Positions 33,656-41,619 of a stretch of DNA of 64,000 nucleotides are shown piece after piece. The stretch is from positions 596,214-660,213 of the forward strand of contig NZ_KZ984548.1 of assembly GCF_003574445.1 (NCBI RefSeq), in the 5' to 3' direction. The position numbers and the translations under genes are program-made. Every line of letters starts with the position of its first letter. Within the stretch, counting starts at the first letter, position 1. Under the pieces are notes generated by a model. That model was not told the origin of the DNA. It did no database searches and worked only from the letters and a program-made list of their open reading frames with translations. Origin of the DNA: Streptomyces sp. YIM 130001. GTDB taxonomy: Bacteria > Actinomycetota > Actinomycetes > Streptomycetales > Streptomycetaceae.

Positions 33656-33728
33656 ACAGTACCCCCGGCCGGCCGCGCAGAGGTTGGGTCCCCGGACCCA
33701 TGACCCGAGGTACCGGTGCGCATAGGGT
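33656..33728. promoter_or_regulatory. Symmetric divergent promoter around a TTGGGYCC inverted repeat
   Basis: The repeat TTGGGTCC-CC-GGACCCAT (33684-33701) is flanked by two -10 elements at almost equal distance: minus-strand TACTGT (33661-33656, 23 bp) for DUF192, and plus-strand TAGGGT (33723-33728, 22 bp) for the prepilin peptidase. Both start codons follow 6 nt after the -10. So a single bound dimer could drive both leaderless genes. Confidence 0.75.
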
Positions 33729-33734
33729 CGCCGG

Positions 33735-34721
33735 GTGTTCGCACTTCTGATAGCCGCATCCGTCGCCTACGGGGCCCTGGCCGGACTTCTGCTGCCCCGG
33801 GTCGCGTACCGCTTCTCGGTGCGCTCCGGCCAGCCGTGGCGCTCCACCTGCCCGCAGGGCCACGAGCTGACCGGCCCCGCGCGCGCCTGGCTGGGCACGG
33901 CCCGCTGCCGCGCCTGCGCCACGGACGGTGCCCCGGCGCCCGCCGCCACCGTCCCGGCCACCGTGCCGGACACCCCCCGCACCGCCGACGCGGGCAGGGT
34001 CACCGGCACCGACGCGGACCCGGACGCGAGCCCCGACGGGCCGACGATCCCCGAGCCCGCGCGCCGGGACGAGGACGCCACCGACCCGGCGGAGGAGACC
34101 ACTTCACAGGACGACTCCGAGGACGACGAGGCCCCCGAGGCCGTCGCCCCGGTCAACAGCCGCGCCACAGCACCCTGGTTCGGCCCGCGCACCCCCGTGG
34201 TCGCCGTGGTCACCGCGCTGCTCTGCGCGGCCCTCGCCGCGAGTTCCGGGCTGCGCCCCGAGACGCCCGCCTTCCTGCTCCTGCTGCCGCTCGGCATCCT
34301 GCTCGCCGTCATCGACGCCACGGTCCACCGGCTGCCCGACATGCTCACCCTGCCCGCCGCGGGTGCGGGCGCCGTCCTGCTCGGGTTCGCCGCCCTCGGC
34401 GACGCCGCGGCCGGCTCCTGGGCCACCGCCCTGCTCGGCGGACTCGCCCTGGGCGCCGCCTACTTCATCCTCTTCCTGATCCACCCGAGCGGCCTCGGCT
34501 TCGGCGACGTCAAGCTGGCGCTCGTACTCGGTGTAACTCTTGGGTGGTACGGCTGGGACACCGTCACGAGGGGCTTCGTGCTCGGCATCTTCTACGGCGG
34601 CGCCTACGCGTTCGCACTGCTGTCGTCCAAGCGGGCGGGGCGTCGTACGGCGATGCCGCTGGGCCCGAGCATGCTGGCCGGATCCTTCACCGCGCTGTTG
34701 CTCGGCGGTCTCGGAGTGTAA
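33735..34721 (+). CDS. A24-family prepilin peptidase
   Basis: 328 residues. Aspartyl peptidase core: Asp194 in VIDATVHRLPDMLTLPAAGA and Asp258 in GFGDVKLALVLGVT (the GxGD motif), in a set of about seven transmembrane helices. Between helices 1 and 2 is a ~115-residue loop with CPQGH and CRAC cysteines and a Pro/Asp/Glu-rich insert, longer than in standard enzymes and lacking the N-methyltransferase domain. Such enzymes cleave class III signals after G of G|xxxxE. No tadA, tadB or tadC homologues are in this window. Leaderless GTG start. Confidence 0.9.
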   Translation: MFALLIAASVAYGALAGLLLPRVAYRFSVRSGQPWRSTCPQGHELTGPARAWLGTARCRACATDGAPAPAATVPATVPDTPRTADAGRVTGTDADPDASPDGPTIPEPARRDEDATDPAEETTSQDDSEDDEAPEAVAPVNSRATAPWFGPRTPVVAVVTALLCAALAASSGLRPETPAFLLLLPLGILLAVIDATVHRLPDMLTLPAAGAGAVLLGFAALGDAAAGSWATALLGGLALGAAYFILFLIHPSGLGFGDVKLALVLGVTLGWYGWDTVTRGFVLGIFYGGAYAFALLSSKRAGRRTAMPLGPSMLAGSFTALLLGGLGV

Positions 34722-34780
34722 TTACGCCACGCCGATGCACACGTCATCGCTCACGAAGGGTTATGGTGGAAACCCCCCCT

Positions 34781-34821
34781 CGGGCCGGTCCGTATCCCCC
34801 CCACGGACCGGCCCGTTTTTT
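34781..34821 (+). terminator. Rho-independent terminator with U-tract
   Basis: CGGGCCGGTCCGT / ACGGACCGGCCCG stem with a C-rich 9-nt loop and TTTTTT, the classical form, rare in this window. It follows the prepilin peptidase stop by about 60 bp. Confidence 0.9.
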
Positions 34822-35020
34822 CTTGCCCGTTCTCCCGCGCCGTCCGGCCCGGCGAGCGCACCCCGTTCCCCGGCTTTCTCCCAGGTCCGACGCATGCCCG
34901 GCCGCCGTTGCGTGCCGAGCCCGGCCCCGTACGCCGTGCAATTCCCTTGACGACAGCGGCTCGTGACGGGCCGCGCCGCGCAGCCGGACCACCTCGGGCG
35001 GCCCGGCTGCGGGCAGTGCG

Positions 35021-36058
35021 TCAGTTCCGCCCGGCCCAGATGTTCGTGCCCGGCGTCGACACCGCGAAGGTGTCGATCTCCGTCAGCTCCTCGGCCGTGA
35101 GCTTCGGCGCATCGAGCGCCGCGACGTTCTCCTCGAGCTGACGGACGCTGGACGCCCCGATCAGCGCCGAGGTCATCCGCTCGTCCCGCAGCACCCAGGT
35201 GAGCGCCAGCTGGGCCAGGGACTGGCCGCGCCGCTGGGCGATGTCGTTCAGACCGTTGAGGCGCCGCACCACCTCGTCCGAAAGCAGGTCCGGGTTCAGG
35301 GACTTGCCCTGCGTGGCCCGCGAGCCCTCCGGGATCCCCTTCAGGTACTTGCCGGTGAGCAGTCCCTGGGCGAGCGGCACGAAGGAGATGCAGCCCATGC
35401 CCTCCGCCTCCAGGGCGTCGAGCAGCCCGTCGTCCTCGGTCCAGCGGTTGATCATCGAGTACGAGGGCTGGTGGATCAGGGGCCGTACCCCCATCTCCTT
35501 CAGCAGCCGGGACGCCTCACGCGTCTGCTCCGCGTTGTACGAGGAGACACCCACGTAGAGCGCCTTGCCCTGCTGGACGGCGGACGCGAGCGCGCCCATC
35601 GTCTCCTCGAGCGGCGTGTTCGGGTCGAAACGGTGCGAGTAGAAGATGTCGACGTAATCCGTCCCCATCCGCTTCAGGGACGCGTCGAGCGAGGAGAGCA
35701 GGTACTTGCGCGAACCCCACTCGCCGTACGGGCCGGGGTGCATGAGGTAGCCGGCCTTGGTCGACAGGAGCAGCTCGTCGCGGTACGGGGCGAAATCCTG
35801 CCGGAGCAGCTTGCCGAAGTTCAGCTCGGCGGAGCCGGGCGGCGGGCCGTAGTTGTTCGCCAGGTCGAAGTGCGTGACCCCGAGGTCGAAGGCGCGGCGC
35901 AGAATGGCCCGCTGCGAGTCGAGTGCGCGGTCGTCGCCGAAGTTGTGCCACAGGCCGAGCGAGACGGCGGGCAGTTTCAGGCCACTGCGACCGGAGCGGC
36001 GGTACTCCATGGAGTCATAGCGGTCCGCGGATGCGCGGTACAAAGAGGCGTCGTTCAT
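35021..36058 (-). CDS. Aldo/keto reductase (YghZ-like)
   Basis: 345 residues, full length. Tetrad pieces: FDLANNYGPPPG (Asp/Tyr), STKAGYLMHPGPY (Lys), IFYSHRFDP (His), with GVSSYNAEQTREA after. The long N-terminal and PGPYGEWGSRKYLLSSLDAS region is typical of YghZ/GprA-type NADPH-dependent reductases, which reduce L-glyceraldehyde 3-phosphate and methylglyoxal. ATG preceded by a weak purine run. Monocistronic. Confidence 0.92.
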   Translation of the reverse strand: MNDASLYRASADRYDSMEYRRSGRSGLKLPAVSLGLWHNFGDDRALDSQRAILRRAFDLGVTHFDLANNYGPPPGSAELNFGKLLRQDFAPYRDELLLSTKAGYLMHPGPYGEWGSRKYLLSSLDASLKRMGTDYVDIFYSHRFDPNTPLEETMGALASAVQQGKALYVGVSSYNAEQTREASRLLKEMGVRPLIHQPSYSMINRWTEDDGLLDALEAEGMGCISFVPLAQGLLTGKYLKGIPEGSRATQGKSLNPDLLSDEVVRRLNGLNDIAQRRGQSLAQLALTWVLRDERMTSALIGASSVRQLEENVAALDAPKLTAEELTEIDTFAVSTPGTNIWAGRN

Positions 36059-36282
36059 GTGACGAAGCTACGTCAGGGCCACCCGTACCTGTGGTCCCGG
36101 TTCCCTGACCCGCAGCGGTAGTGTGTCGGCCCTGAGGGTGTCAGGCAGGCCCCCGCGCGGCGCCAGGCAGGCACCGCACCGGGCTCTGCGGACGCCCGCT
36201 GGACACTGCCGGCCCGTCGTCGATCCGTGTGACCACCGGGTTCGACCGCCGGACTGCCGTCTGCACAGAGGGGCTGAAGAGA

Positions 36283-37044
36283 GTGAACCTGCGCGACCTG
36301 GTCTACCGGCTCTACGCACGCCGGGTGGAAGGCCGCCTCGACACCGCTTCCGTGCCCAAGCACATCGGTGTGATCATGGACGGCAACCGCCGCTGGGCCC
36401 GTGCCTCCGGCAGCACGGCGGCCCACGGCCACCGTGCCGGTGCGGACAAGATCGGGGAGTTCCTCGGCTGGTGCACCGAGACCGATGTCGAGGTCGTCAC
36501 ACTCTGGCTGCTCTCCACGGACAACTTCGACCGTCCGCAGGAGGAGCTGGTCCCGCTCCTGGAGATCGTCGAGGGCGTGGTGCGCACGCTGTCCTCCGAC
36601 GGCCGCTGGCGCGTCCGCCACGTCGGCACGCTCGACCTGCTGCCGGCGCCGATGCAGAACGCGCTCAAGGAGGCCGAGGAGACCACGGCCGACGTCGACG
36701 GAATAGTGGTGAACGTCGCGGTCGGCTACGGCGGCCGTCAGGAGATCGCCGACGCCGTGCGCTCGATGCTCCACGCCCACGCCGAGCAGGGCACCAGCCT
36801 GGAGAGCCTCGCCGACATCGTCGACATCGACATGATCGGCAGCCACCTCTACGCGAGCGACCAGCCGGATCCCGACCTCGTCATCCGCACCAGCGGTGAG
36901 CAGCGGCTGTCCGGCTTCATGCTCTGGCAGACGGCCCACGCCGAGTACTACTTCTGTGAAGTCTTCTGGCCCGCATTCCGCAAGGTCGACTTCCTGCGCG
37001 CGCTGCGCGACTACGCGGCCCGTCACCGGCGTTACGGCGCCTGA
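36283..37044 (+). CDS. uppS: Isoprenyl (undecaprenyl/polyprenyl) diphosphate synthase
   Basis: 253 residues. Cis-prenyltransferase: IGVIMDGNRRWARA with catalytic Asp33, STDNFDRPQEELV, and SGEQRLSGFMLWQ followed by YYFCEVFWPAFRKVDFLRAL, all standard. It condenses farnesyl diphosphate with isopentenyl diphosphate to make the lipid carrier for peptidoglycan; length cannot be read from sequence. The GTG of VNLRDLVYRLYARR is preferred (AGAGGGG 9 nt before) over an in-frame GTG 54 bp upstream. Confidence 0.95.
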   Translation: MNLRDLVYRLYARRVEGRLDTASVPKHIGVIMDGNRRWARASGSTAAHGHRAGADKIGEFLGWCTETDVEVVTLWLLSTDNFDRPQEELVPLLEIVEGVVRTLSSDGRWRVRHVGTLDLLPAPMQNALKEAEETTADVDGIVVNVAVGYGGRQEIADAVRSMLHAHAEQGTSLESLADIVDIDMIGSHLYASDQPDPDLVIRTSGEQRLSGFMLWQTAHAEYYFCEVFWPAFRKVDFLRALRDYAARHRRYGA

Positions 37045-37389
37045 TTCCGCCCCTCTCCACGGGCGCGGCCGGCATCCCCGAGCGGGCGGCTCGCGCACCC
37101 CGGTGACAACCGTCACCCCGATTTCACTCACCCGCCGTGACAAGCGGTGGCATGGCTTCGGGTGTTCGAGGGAATATCCCTTCCAGATCGGCGCCCCGCG
37201 CCAAGGGGCTCCGCATCTCAGCGGACGGTACGTGACCGTCCGCCCGGGAGGCCCCTTGCACCAGATGGACCGTACCCAGTACGGACCCGCGGAGGGCCGG
37301 AGCTCGGCCCGCGCATGGGCGCCAGAGCCCGGTCCAGTCCCCCGCGACGCCGTCGCTCCCCGACCTCATCCGAGGGGGTACGTCCTTCC
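37045..37389. other. Gap between uppS and the PhoH-like gene
   Basis: No gene supported. It contains GCGGACGGT-ACGTG-ACCGTCCGC (37221-37243), an inverted repeat flanked by GGGGC/GCCCC, a likely terminator for uppS or an attenuator, and a GGTGAC-N4-GTCACC palindrome near 37102. GAGGGGG at 37372-37378 is the likely ribosome binding site of the next gene. Confidence 0.55.
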
Positions 37390-38712
37390 GTGGTGACCAG
37401 CACTAAGCGCCGCATGCCCGACAGGCGCACCTATGTTCTCGACACCAGCGTCCTGCTCGCCGACCCGGGCGCTCTGGCCCGATTCGACGAGCACGAAGTG
37501 GTGCTCCCCGTCGTCGTGATCACGGAGCTGGAGGCCAAGAGGCAGCATCCCGAACTCGGCTATTTCGCCCGGCAGGCGCTGCGTCTGCTCGACGACTACC
37601 GCGTCCGGTACGGCCGTCTCGACGCCCCCATCCCACTCGGCGACCTGGGCGGCACGCTGCGCGTCGAGCTCAACCACTCCGATCCCGGCGTGCTTCCGGC
37701 CGGCTATCGAATGGGGGACAACGACTCACGGATCCTCGCGGTCGCCCGCAATCTGCAGGCGGAGGGGTACGACGTCACGGTCGTCTCCAAGGATCTGCCG
37801 CTCAGGATCAAGGCCTCGTCCGTCGGCCTGCTCGCCGAGGAGTACCGCGCCGAGCTGGCCATCACGGACTCCGGCTGGACCGGAATGTCCGAACTCACGC
37901 TCTCCGGCGAGCAGGTGGACCTGCTCTTCGAGCAGGGATCCATCCTGGCGCCCGAGGCGGCCGAGCTGCCCGTGCACACCGGGCTGACCCTGCACTCCGA
38001 GCGCGGCAAGGCACTCGGCCGCGTCACGCCGGACGGCGAGGTGCGGCTGGTGCGCGGCGACCGCGAGGTGTTCGGCCTCAAGGGCCGCAGCGCCGAGCAG
38101 CGCATCGCGCTCGACCTGCTCCTCGACCCCGAGATCGGGATCCTGTCGATGGGCGGCCGGGCCGGCACCGGCAAGTCGGCGCTCGCGCTGTGCGCGGGAC
38201 TCGACGCCGTACTGGAGCGCAGGCAGCACAGCAAGGTGATGGTCTTCCGGCCGCTGTACGCGGTCGGGGGACAGGAACTCGGTTATCTGCCGGGCTCCGA
38301 GGCCGAGAAGATGGGCCCCTGGGCGCAGGCGGTCTTCGACACCCTGTCCGCGGTGACGAGCCGTGAGGTGATCGAGGAGGTGGTGGGGCGCGGCATGCTC
38401 GAGGTGCTGCCGCTCACTCACATCAGGGGCCGGTCGCTGCATGACGCGTTCGTCATCGTCGACGAGGCCCAGTCCCTGGAACGGAACGTCCTGCTGACCG
38501 TTCTGTCCAGGATCGGGGCGAATTCCCGCGTTGTGCTCACGCATGATGTGGCGCAGCGGGACAACCTCCGGGTCGGCCGCTACGACGGAGTCGTCGCCGT
38601 GGTCGAGAAACTGAAGGGGCATCCGCTCTTCGCGCATGTCACGCTCACGCGCTCGGAGCGTTCGCAGATTGCGGCCCTGGTGACCGAAATGCTCGAGGAC
38701 GGCCATATCTGA
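37390..38712 (+). CDS. PIN-PhoH fusion ATPase
   Basis: 440 residues. N-terminal PIN RNase domain ([20 protein letters not shown], Asp-rich active site; [16 protein letters not shown]). C-terminal Pho[16 protein letters not shown] with Lys262, [37 protein letters not shown] (Walker B DEAQ) and [19 protein letters not shown]. PhoH2-type proteins of this kind are sequence-specific RNA helicase/nucleases. Overlaps the last part of the gap by start choice: GTG 37390 or 37393. Confidence 0.93.
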   Translation: MVTSTKRRMPDRRTYVLDTSVLLADPGALARFDEHEVVLPVVVITELEAKRQHPELGYFARQALRLLDDYRVRYGRLDAPIPLGDLGGTLRVELNHSDPGVLPAGYRMGDNDSRILAVARNLQAEGYDVTVVSKDLPLRIKASSVGLLAEEYRAELAITDSGWTGMSELTLSGEQVDLLFEQGSILAPEAAELPVHTGLTLHSERGKALGRVTPDGEVRLVRGDREVFGLKGRSAEQRIALDLLLDPEIGILSMGGRAGTGKSALALCAGLDAVLERRQHSKVMVFRPLYAVGGQELGYLPGSEAEKMGPWAQAVFDTLSAVTSREVIEEVVGRGMLEVLPLTHIRGRSLHDAFVIVDEAQSLERNVLLTVLSRIGANSRVVLTHDVAQRDNLRVGRYDGVVAVVEKLKGHPLFAHVTLTRSERSQIAALVTEMLEDGHI

Positions 38713-38768
38713 GCCGTAAGGCCCGGGGTGCAAAGGGTGCCCCATTTACCCCAGTTGGCCGAAACATG

Positions 38769-38806
38769 CGCCGCCCGGCAAAGGCGAAGAGCCTAGCCGG
38801 GCGGCG
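38769..38806. terminator. Terminator after the PhoH-like gene
   Basis: CGCCGCCCGGC / GCCGGGCGGCG, 11-bp perfect arms with a 16-nt loop, followed by TTGT. Located about 60 bp past the stop. Confidence 0.8.
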
Positions 38807-39168
38807 TTGTGACACGCGCGCATTTCCTCAAAACTCCTGGGGCAAACGGGGTGTGAGCTTTAACACGCAACGCAGAATTGCCTCGGGGCGTCCGCTTCCG
38901 GCAGAGTCTGGGTCCTGTCAGGCCCCGCATGCGGCACAAGGGCACCCCCTGGGGGCGCCTCCCAGGCGTTCAGCGCTGGGGGAGGTGCAGCACCACACAA
39001 ACTTCACAGCGAAGCCGCATGCCACCCGAGCTCCAAGAGGCCACCCGCACCACAGGGTTGTCCATCGGGTCCGTGCCTCCCGTGACCGTGTATCAGGGGG
39101 AGGCCAGTGTCAGGGGCACGATTAGCGCCCGCCGGGTCACCTCTCGGGCGATGCTGGAAGGAAACCGT
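38807..39168. other. Long leader upstream of the transglycosylase gene
   Basis: About 360 bp with no gene. It has a stem-loop-rich part near 38940-39000 (GGCACCCCCTGGGGGCGCC ... GCGCTGGGGGAGGTGC). Cell-wall hydrolase genes in Streptomyces often carry c-di-AMP (ydaO) riboswitches here, but the conserved core of that motif was not recognised, so no riboswitch is claimed. GAAGGA at 39157-39162 is the ribosome binding site. Confidence 0.5.
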
Positions 39169-39888
39169 GTGAGCCGGATTTCGGTCCGGGGATTCGCAGT
39201 GGCGTCAGCCACCGCGGTCACCACCGTCGGTGCTGTCGTCGGCGTTGCCTCGGGCAACACCGACTCCTCCAACGACATGGAGGCAACGGCAGCCGACGGC
39301 GCGACTCTCCTCGCTGACATTCCCGCAGGCCAACAGGCCGAGGTGCAGACGGACTCGCTCGCGCACCAGGCACAGGCCCAGGCCGTCGCCGCCGACTCGG
39401 CAGCCATGAAGACGGCGGAGCAGTCCGCCCGTCAGCAGGCTGCCAAGGACGCGGTCGCCAAGAAGGAAGCGGCCGAGAAGAAGGTCGCCGACGAGAAGGC
39501 GGCCAAGGCACGCGAAGCCGAGGAGAAGGCAAGCCGCTCCGAGGCACGCAGCCAGGCCACCGCCGACTCGGGCGACTTCGCGCCGCAGAGCTCCTACAGC
39601 GTCTCCGAGGTCCAGGCGATGGCACGGCAGATGGTGCCGGGCGGCCAGTTCCAGTGCTTCAGCAACATCGTGGACCACGAGTCCACCTGGAACTACCAGG
39701 CGTCGAACCCGTCCTCGGGTGCGTACGGCCTCGTCCAGGCGCTCCCGGGTTCCAAGATGGCCTCCGCCGGTTCCGACTGGCAGACCAACCCGGCCACGCA
39801 GATCAAGTGGGGCCTGAACTACATGAACGACCGGTACGGAAGCCCGTGCGGCGCCTGGGAGTTCTGGCAGGCGAACAACTGGTACTGA
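39169..39888 (+). CDS. Secreted lytic transglycosylase-like protein
   Basis: 239 residues. Signal region RGFAVASATAVTTVGAVVGV. Ala/Lys/Glu-rich coiled coil at about 75-130 (AKKEAAEKKVADEKAAKARE). C-terminal ~90 residues form an SLT-like domain: QCFSNIVDHESTWNYQASNP with the catalytic-type Glu, SSGAYGLVQALPGSKMAS, NPATQIKWGLNYMNDRYG. This cleaves peptidoglycan glycan strands. GTG chosen by its ribosome binding site GAAGGA 6 nt upstream; an in-frame ATG lies at 39151. A hairpin terminator follows. Confidence 0.92.
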   Translation: MSRISVRGFAVASATAVTTVGAVVGVASGNTDSSNDMEATAADGATLLADIPAGQQAEVQTDSLAHQAQAQAVAADSAAMKTAEQSARQQAAKDAVAKKEAAEKKVADEKAAKAREAEEKASRSEARSQATADSGDFAPQSSYSVSEVQAMARQMVPGGQFQCFSNIVDHESTWNYQASNPSSGAYGLVQALPGSKMASAGSDWQTNPATQIKWGLNYMNDRYGSPCGAWEFWQANNWY

Positions 39889-39913
39889 GTCGCTCACGCG
39901 CTCAACTTGTCGG

Positions 39914-39942
39914 AGCCCTCCACCGTCCTTCGGTGGGGGGCT
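39914..39942. terminator. Hairpin terminator after the transglycosylase gene
   Basis: AGCCCTCCACCG / CGGTGGGGGGCT, near-perfect 12-bp arms around TCCTT. Confidence 0.8.
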
Positions 39943-40006
39943 TCGCGCGTGTACGGTCGTCGAGACGGAATTCCGGGGTCATGTGGTGGGGGAAAAGGAA
40001 AAGATC

Positions 40007-41539
40007 ATGTCGAGACTGCCAGGGTGGTTCGGCCGGCTCGGCGCTGGACTGACGCGTGTGGGGGACCGGTTGGAGGAGCGTCGTGAACGGACCGCCCGCG
40101 AGGCGAGCGACGACGCCCCGGAGGACCGCGCCACGGACGGCCGCGGTTCGCACGACGGCGACTCGGATCACCGCGACTCGGACCACCGCGGCACCGGCGA
40201 ACGCCCCCGTACTTCCGGCGCGTTCCTCAAGTCCCGTGCCCGCCTGGCCTCCCGTCGCGACGGCTATGGCAACGACGACTACGACTACGACGACAACGAC
40301 TCCGACGACGACTCCGACGACAACGACGACTCCGGAGTCCAGGTACCCGCACCCCCGGCCTACGCACCGGCCATAGCGGCCAAGCCCGAGGCGGCCGCCG
40401 CCGTCCCGTGGGGGTTGCGCGTCGCCGCCGAGGCCGGCTGGCGGCTGCTCGTTCTCGCCGGAGCGCTCTGGGTTCTGATGCAGGCCATCAGCGCCATCCA
40501 GCTGGTCGTACTCGCCTTCGTCGCAGCTCTGTTGATCACCGCGCTGCTGCAGCCCACGGTCGCCTGGCTCAAGCGCCTCGGCCTGCCGCGCGGTCTGGCC
40601 ACCGCCGTCACGTTCATCGCCGGCTTCGTCATCATGGGTCTCGTCGGCTGGTTCGTGGTGTGGCAGGTCATGGAGAACATCGACACGCTCTCCGACCGCG
40701 TCCAGCAGGGCATCGACGAACTCCAACGGTGGCTCCTGGAGAGCCCGTTCCACGTCACCGAGGACCAGATCAAGGACATCGCCAAGAACCTGCGGGAAGC
40801 CGTGGGCACCAACACCGAGGAGATCACCACCGCCGGCCTCGAAGGCGTCACGGTCATGGTGGAGATCCTCACCGGCATCCTCCTCGCGATGTTCTCCACC
40901 CTCTTCCTGCTCTACGACGGCAAGCGCATCTGGAAGTGGTGCCTCAAGCTCGTCCCGTCGCAGGCGCGCCCCGGCGTCGCGGGAGCGGGGCCGCGTGCCT
41001 GGCGCACCCTCACCGCGTATGTGCGCGGCACGGTGATAGTGGCTCTGATCGACGCCATCTTCATCGGACTCGGCATCTACTTCCTCGATGTGCCGATGGC
41101 GGTACCGCTCGCCGTCTTCATCTTCCTGTTCGCGTTCATCCCGCTCGTCGGAGCGGTCGTCTCCGGGGCGCTGGCGGTGGTCGTCGCGCTCGTGACGCAG
41201 GGCGTGTTCACCGCGCTGATGGCGCTGATCGTGGTGCTCGCGGTGCAGCAGATCGAGGGCCACATCCTGCAGCCGTTCATCCTCGGCCGTGCCGTGCGGG
41301 TCCACCCGCTCGCGGTCGTGCTGTCCGTCGCCGCGGGCGGCTTCGTCGCCGGTATCGGCGGTGCCGTGGTCGCCGTACCGCTGGTCGCCGTCACCAACAC
41401 CGTGGTCGGCTATCTGCGTGCCTACGCGGCGGAGCAGTCCCTGCGGAACTCGGCTCAGCCGCAGGGCGCGACGGCCGCCGGCGCCGCACCGGCTCGGGCG
41501 GTCGGCGCGGACCCGGAGGATTCCCGGGACCCCGCCTAG
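40007..41539 (+). CDS. AI-2E-family transporter with acidic N-terminal domain
   Basis: 510 residues. The first ~110 are charged and probably disordered, with an Asp-rich run (DYDYDDNDSDDDSDDNDDS). From about 125 on there are the eight helices of the AI-2E exporter family: LVLAFVAALLITALLQPTVA, LATAVTFIAGFVIMGLVGWF, a large loop (IDELQRWLLESPFHVTEDQI), then ILTGILLAMFSTLFLLYDGK and the PMAVPLAVFIFLFAFIPLVG block. Members move a variety of small molecules; substrate unknown. AAGGAA lies 6 nt before the ATG. Confidence 0.9.
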   Translation: MSRLPGWFGRLGAGLTRVGDRLEERRERTAREASDDAPEDRATDGRGSHDGDSDHRDSDHRGTGERPRTSGAFLKSRARLASRRDGYGNDDYDYDDNDSDDDSDDNDDSGVQVPAPPAYAPAIAAKPEAAAAVPWGLRVAAEAGWRLLVLAGALWVLMQAISAIQLVVLAFVAALLITALLQPTVAWLKRLGLPRGLATAVTFIAGFVIMGLVGWFVVWQVMENIDTLSDRVQQGIDELQRWLLESPFHVTEDQIKDIAKNLREAVGTNTEEITTAGLEGVTVMVEILTGILLAMFSTLFLLYDGKRIWKWCLKLVPSQARPGVAGAGPRAWRTLTAYVRGTVIVALIDAIFIGLGIYFLDVPMAVPLAVFIFLFAFIPLVGAVVSGALAVVVALVTQGVFTALMALIVVLAVQQIEGHILQPFILGRAVRVHPLAVVLSVAAGGFVAGIGGAVVAVPLVAVTNTVVGYLRAYAAEQSLRNSAQPQGATAAGAAPARAVGADPEDSRDPA

Positions 41540-41557
41540 GCGACCGCGCCCCGACGA

Positions 41558-41610
41558 ACCAGGAAGGCCCCAAGTACCCCGGCAATCCGGGTACTTGGGG
41601 CCTTCCTGGT
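41558..41610. terminator. Bidirectional terminator, 22-bp arms
   Basis: Perfect inverted repeat with arms at 41558-41579 and 41589-41610 (ACCAGGAAGGCCCCAAGT...) and a 9-nt loop. It separates the convergent AI-2E gene and ABC permease operon. Confidence 0.92.
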
Positions 41611-41619
41611 ATCAGGAGG

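Noticed and set aside
38807..39168. Possible c-di-AMP riboswitch ahead of the transglycosylase
   Set aside because: Genus context suggests it but the conserved core of the ydaO motif was not found, so only a leader is annotated.
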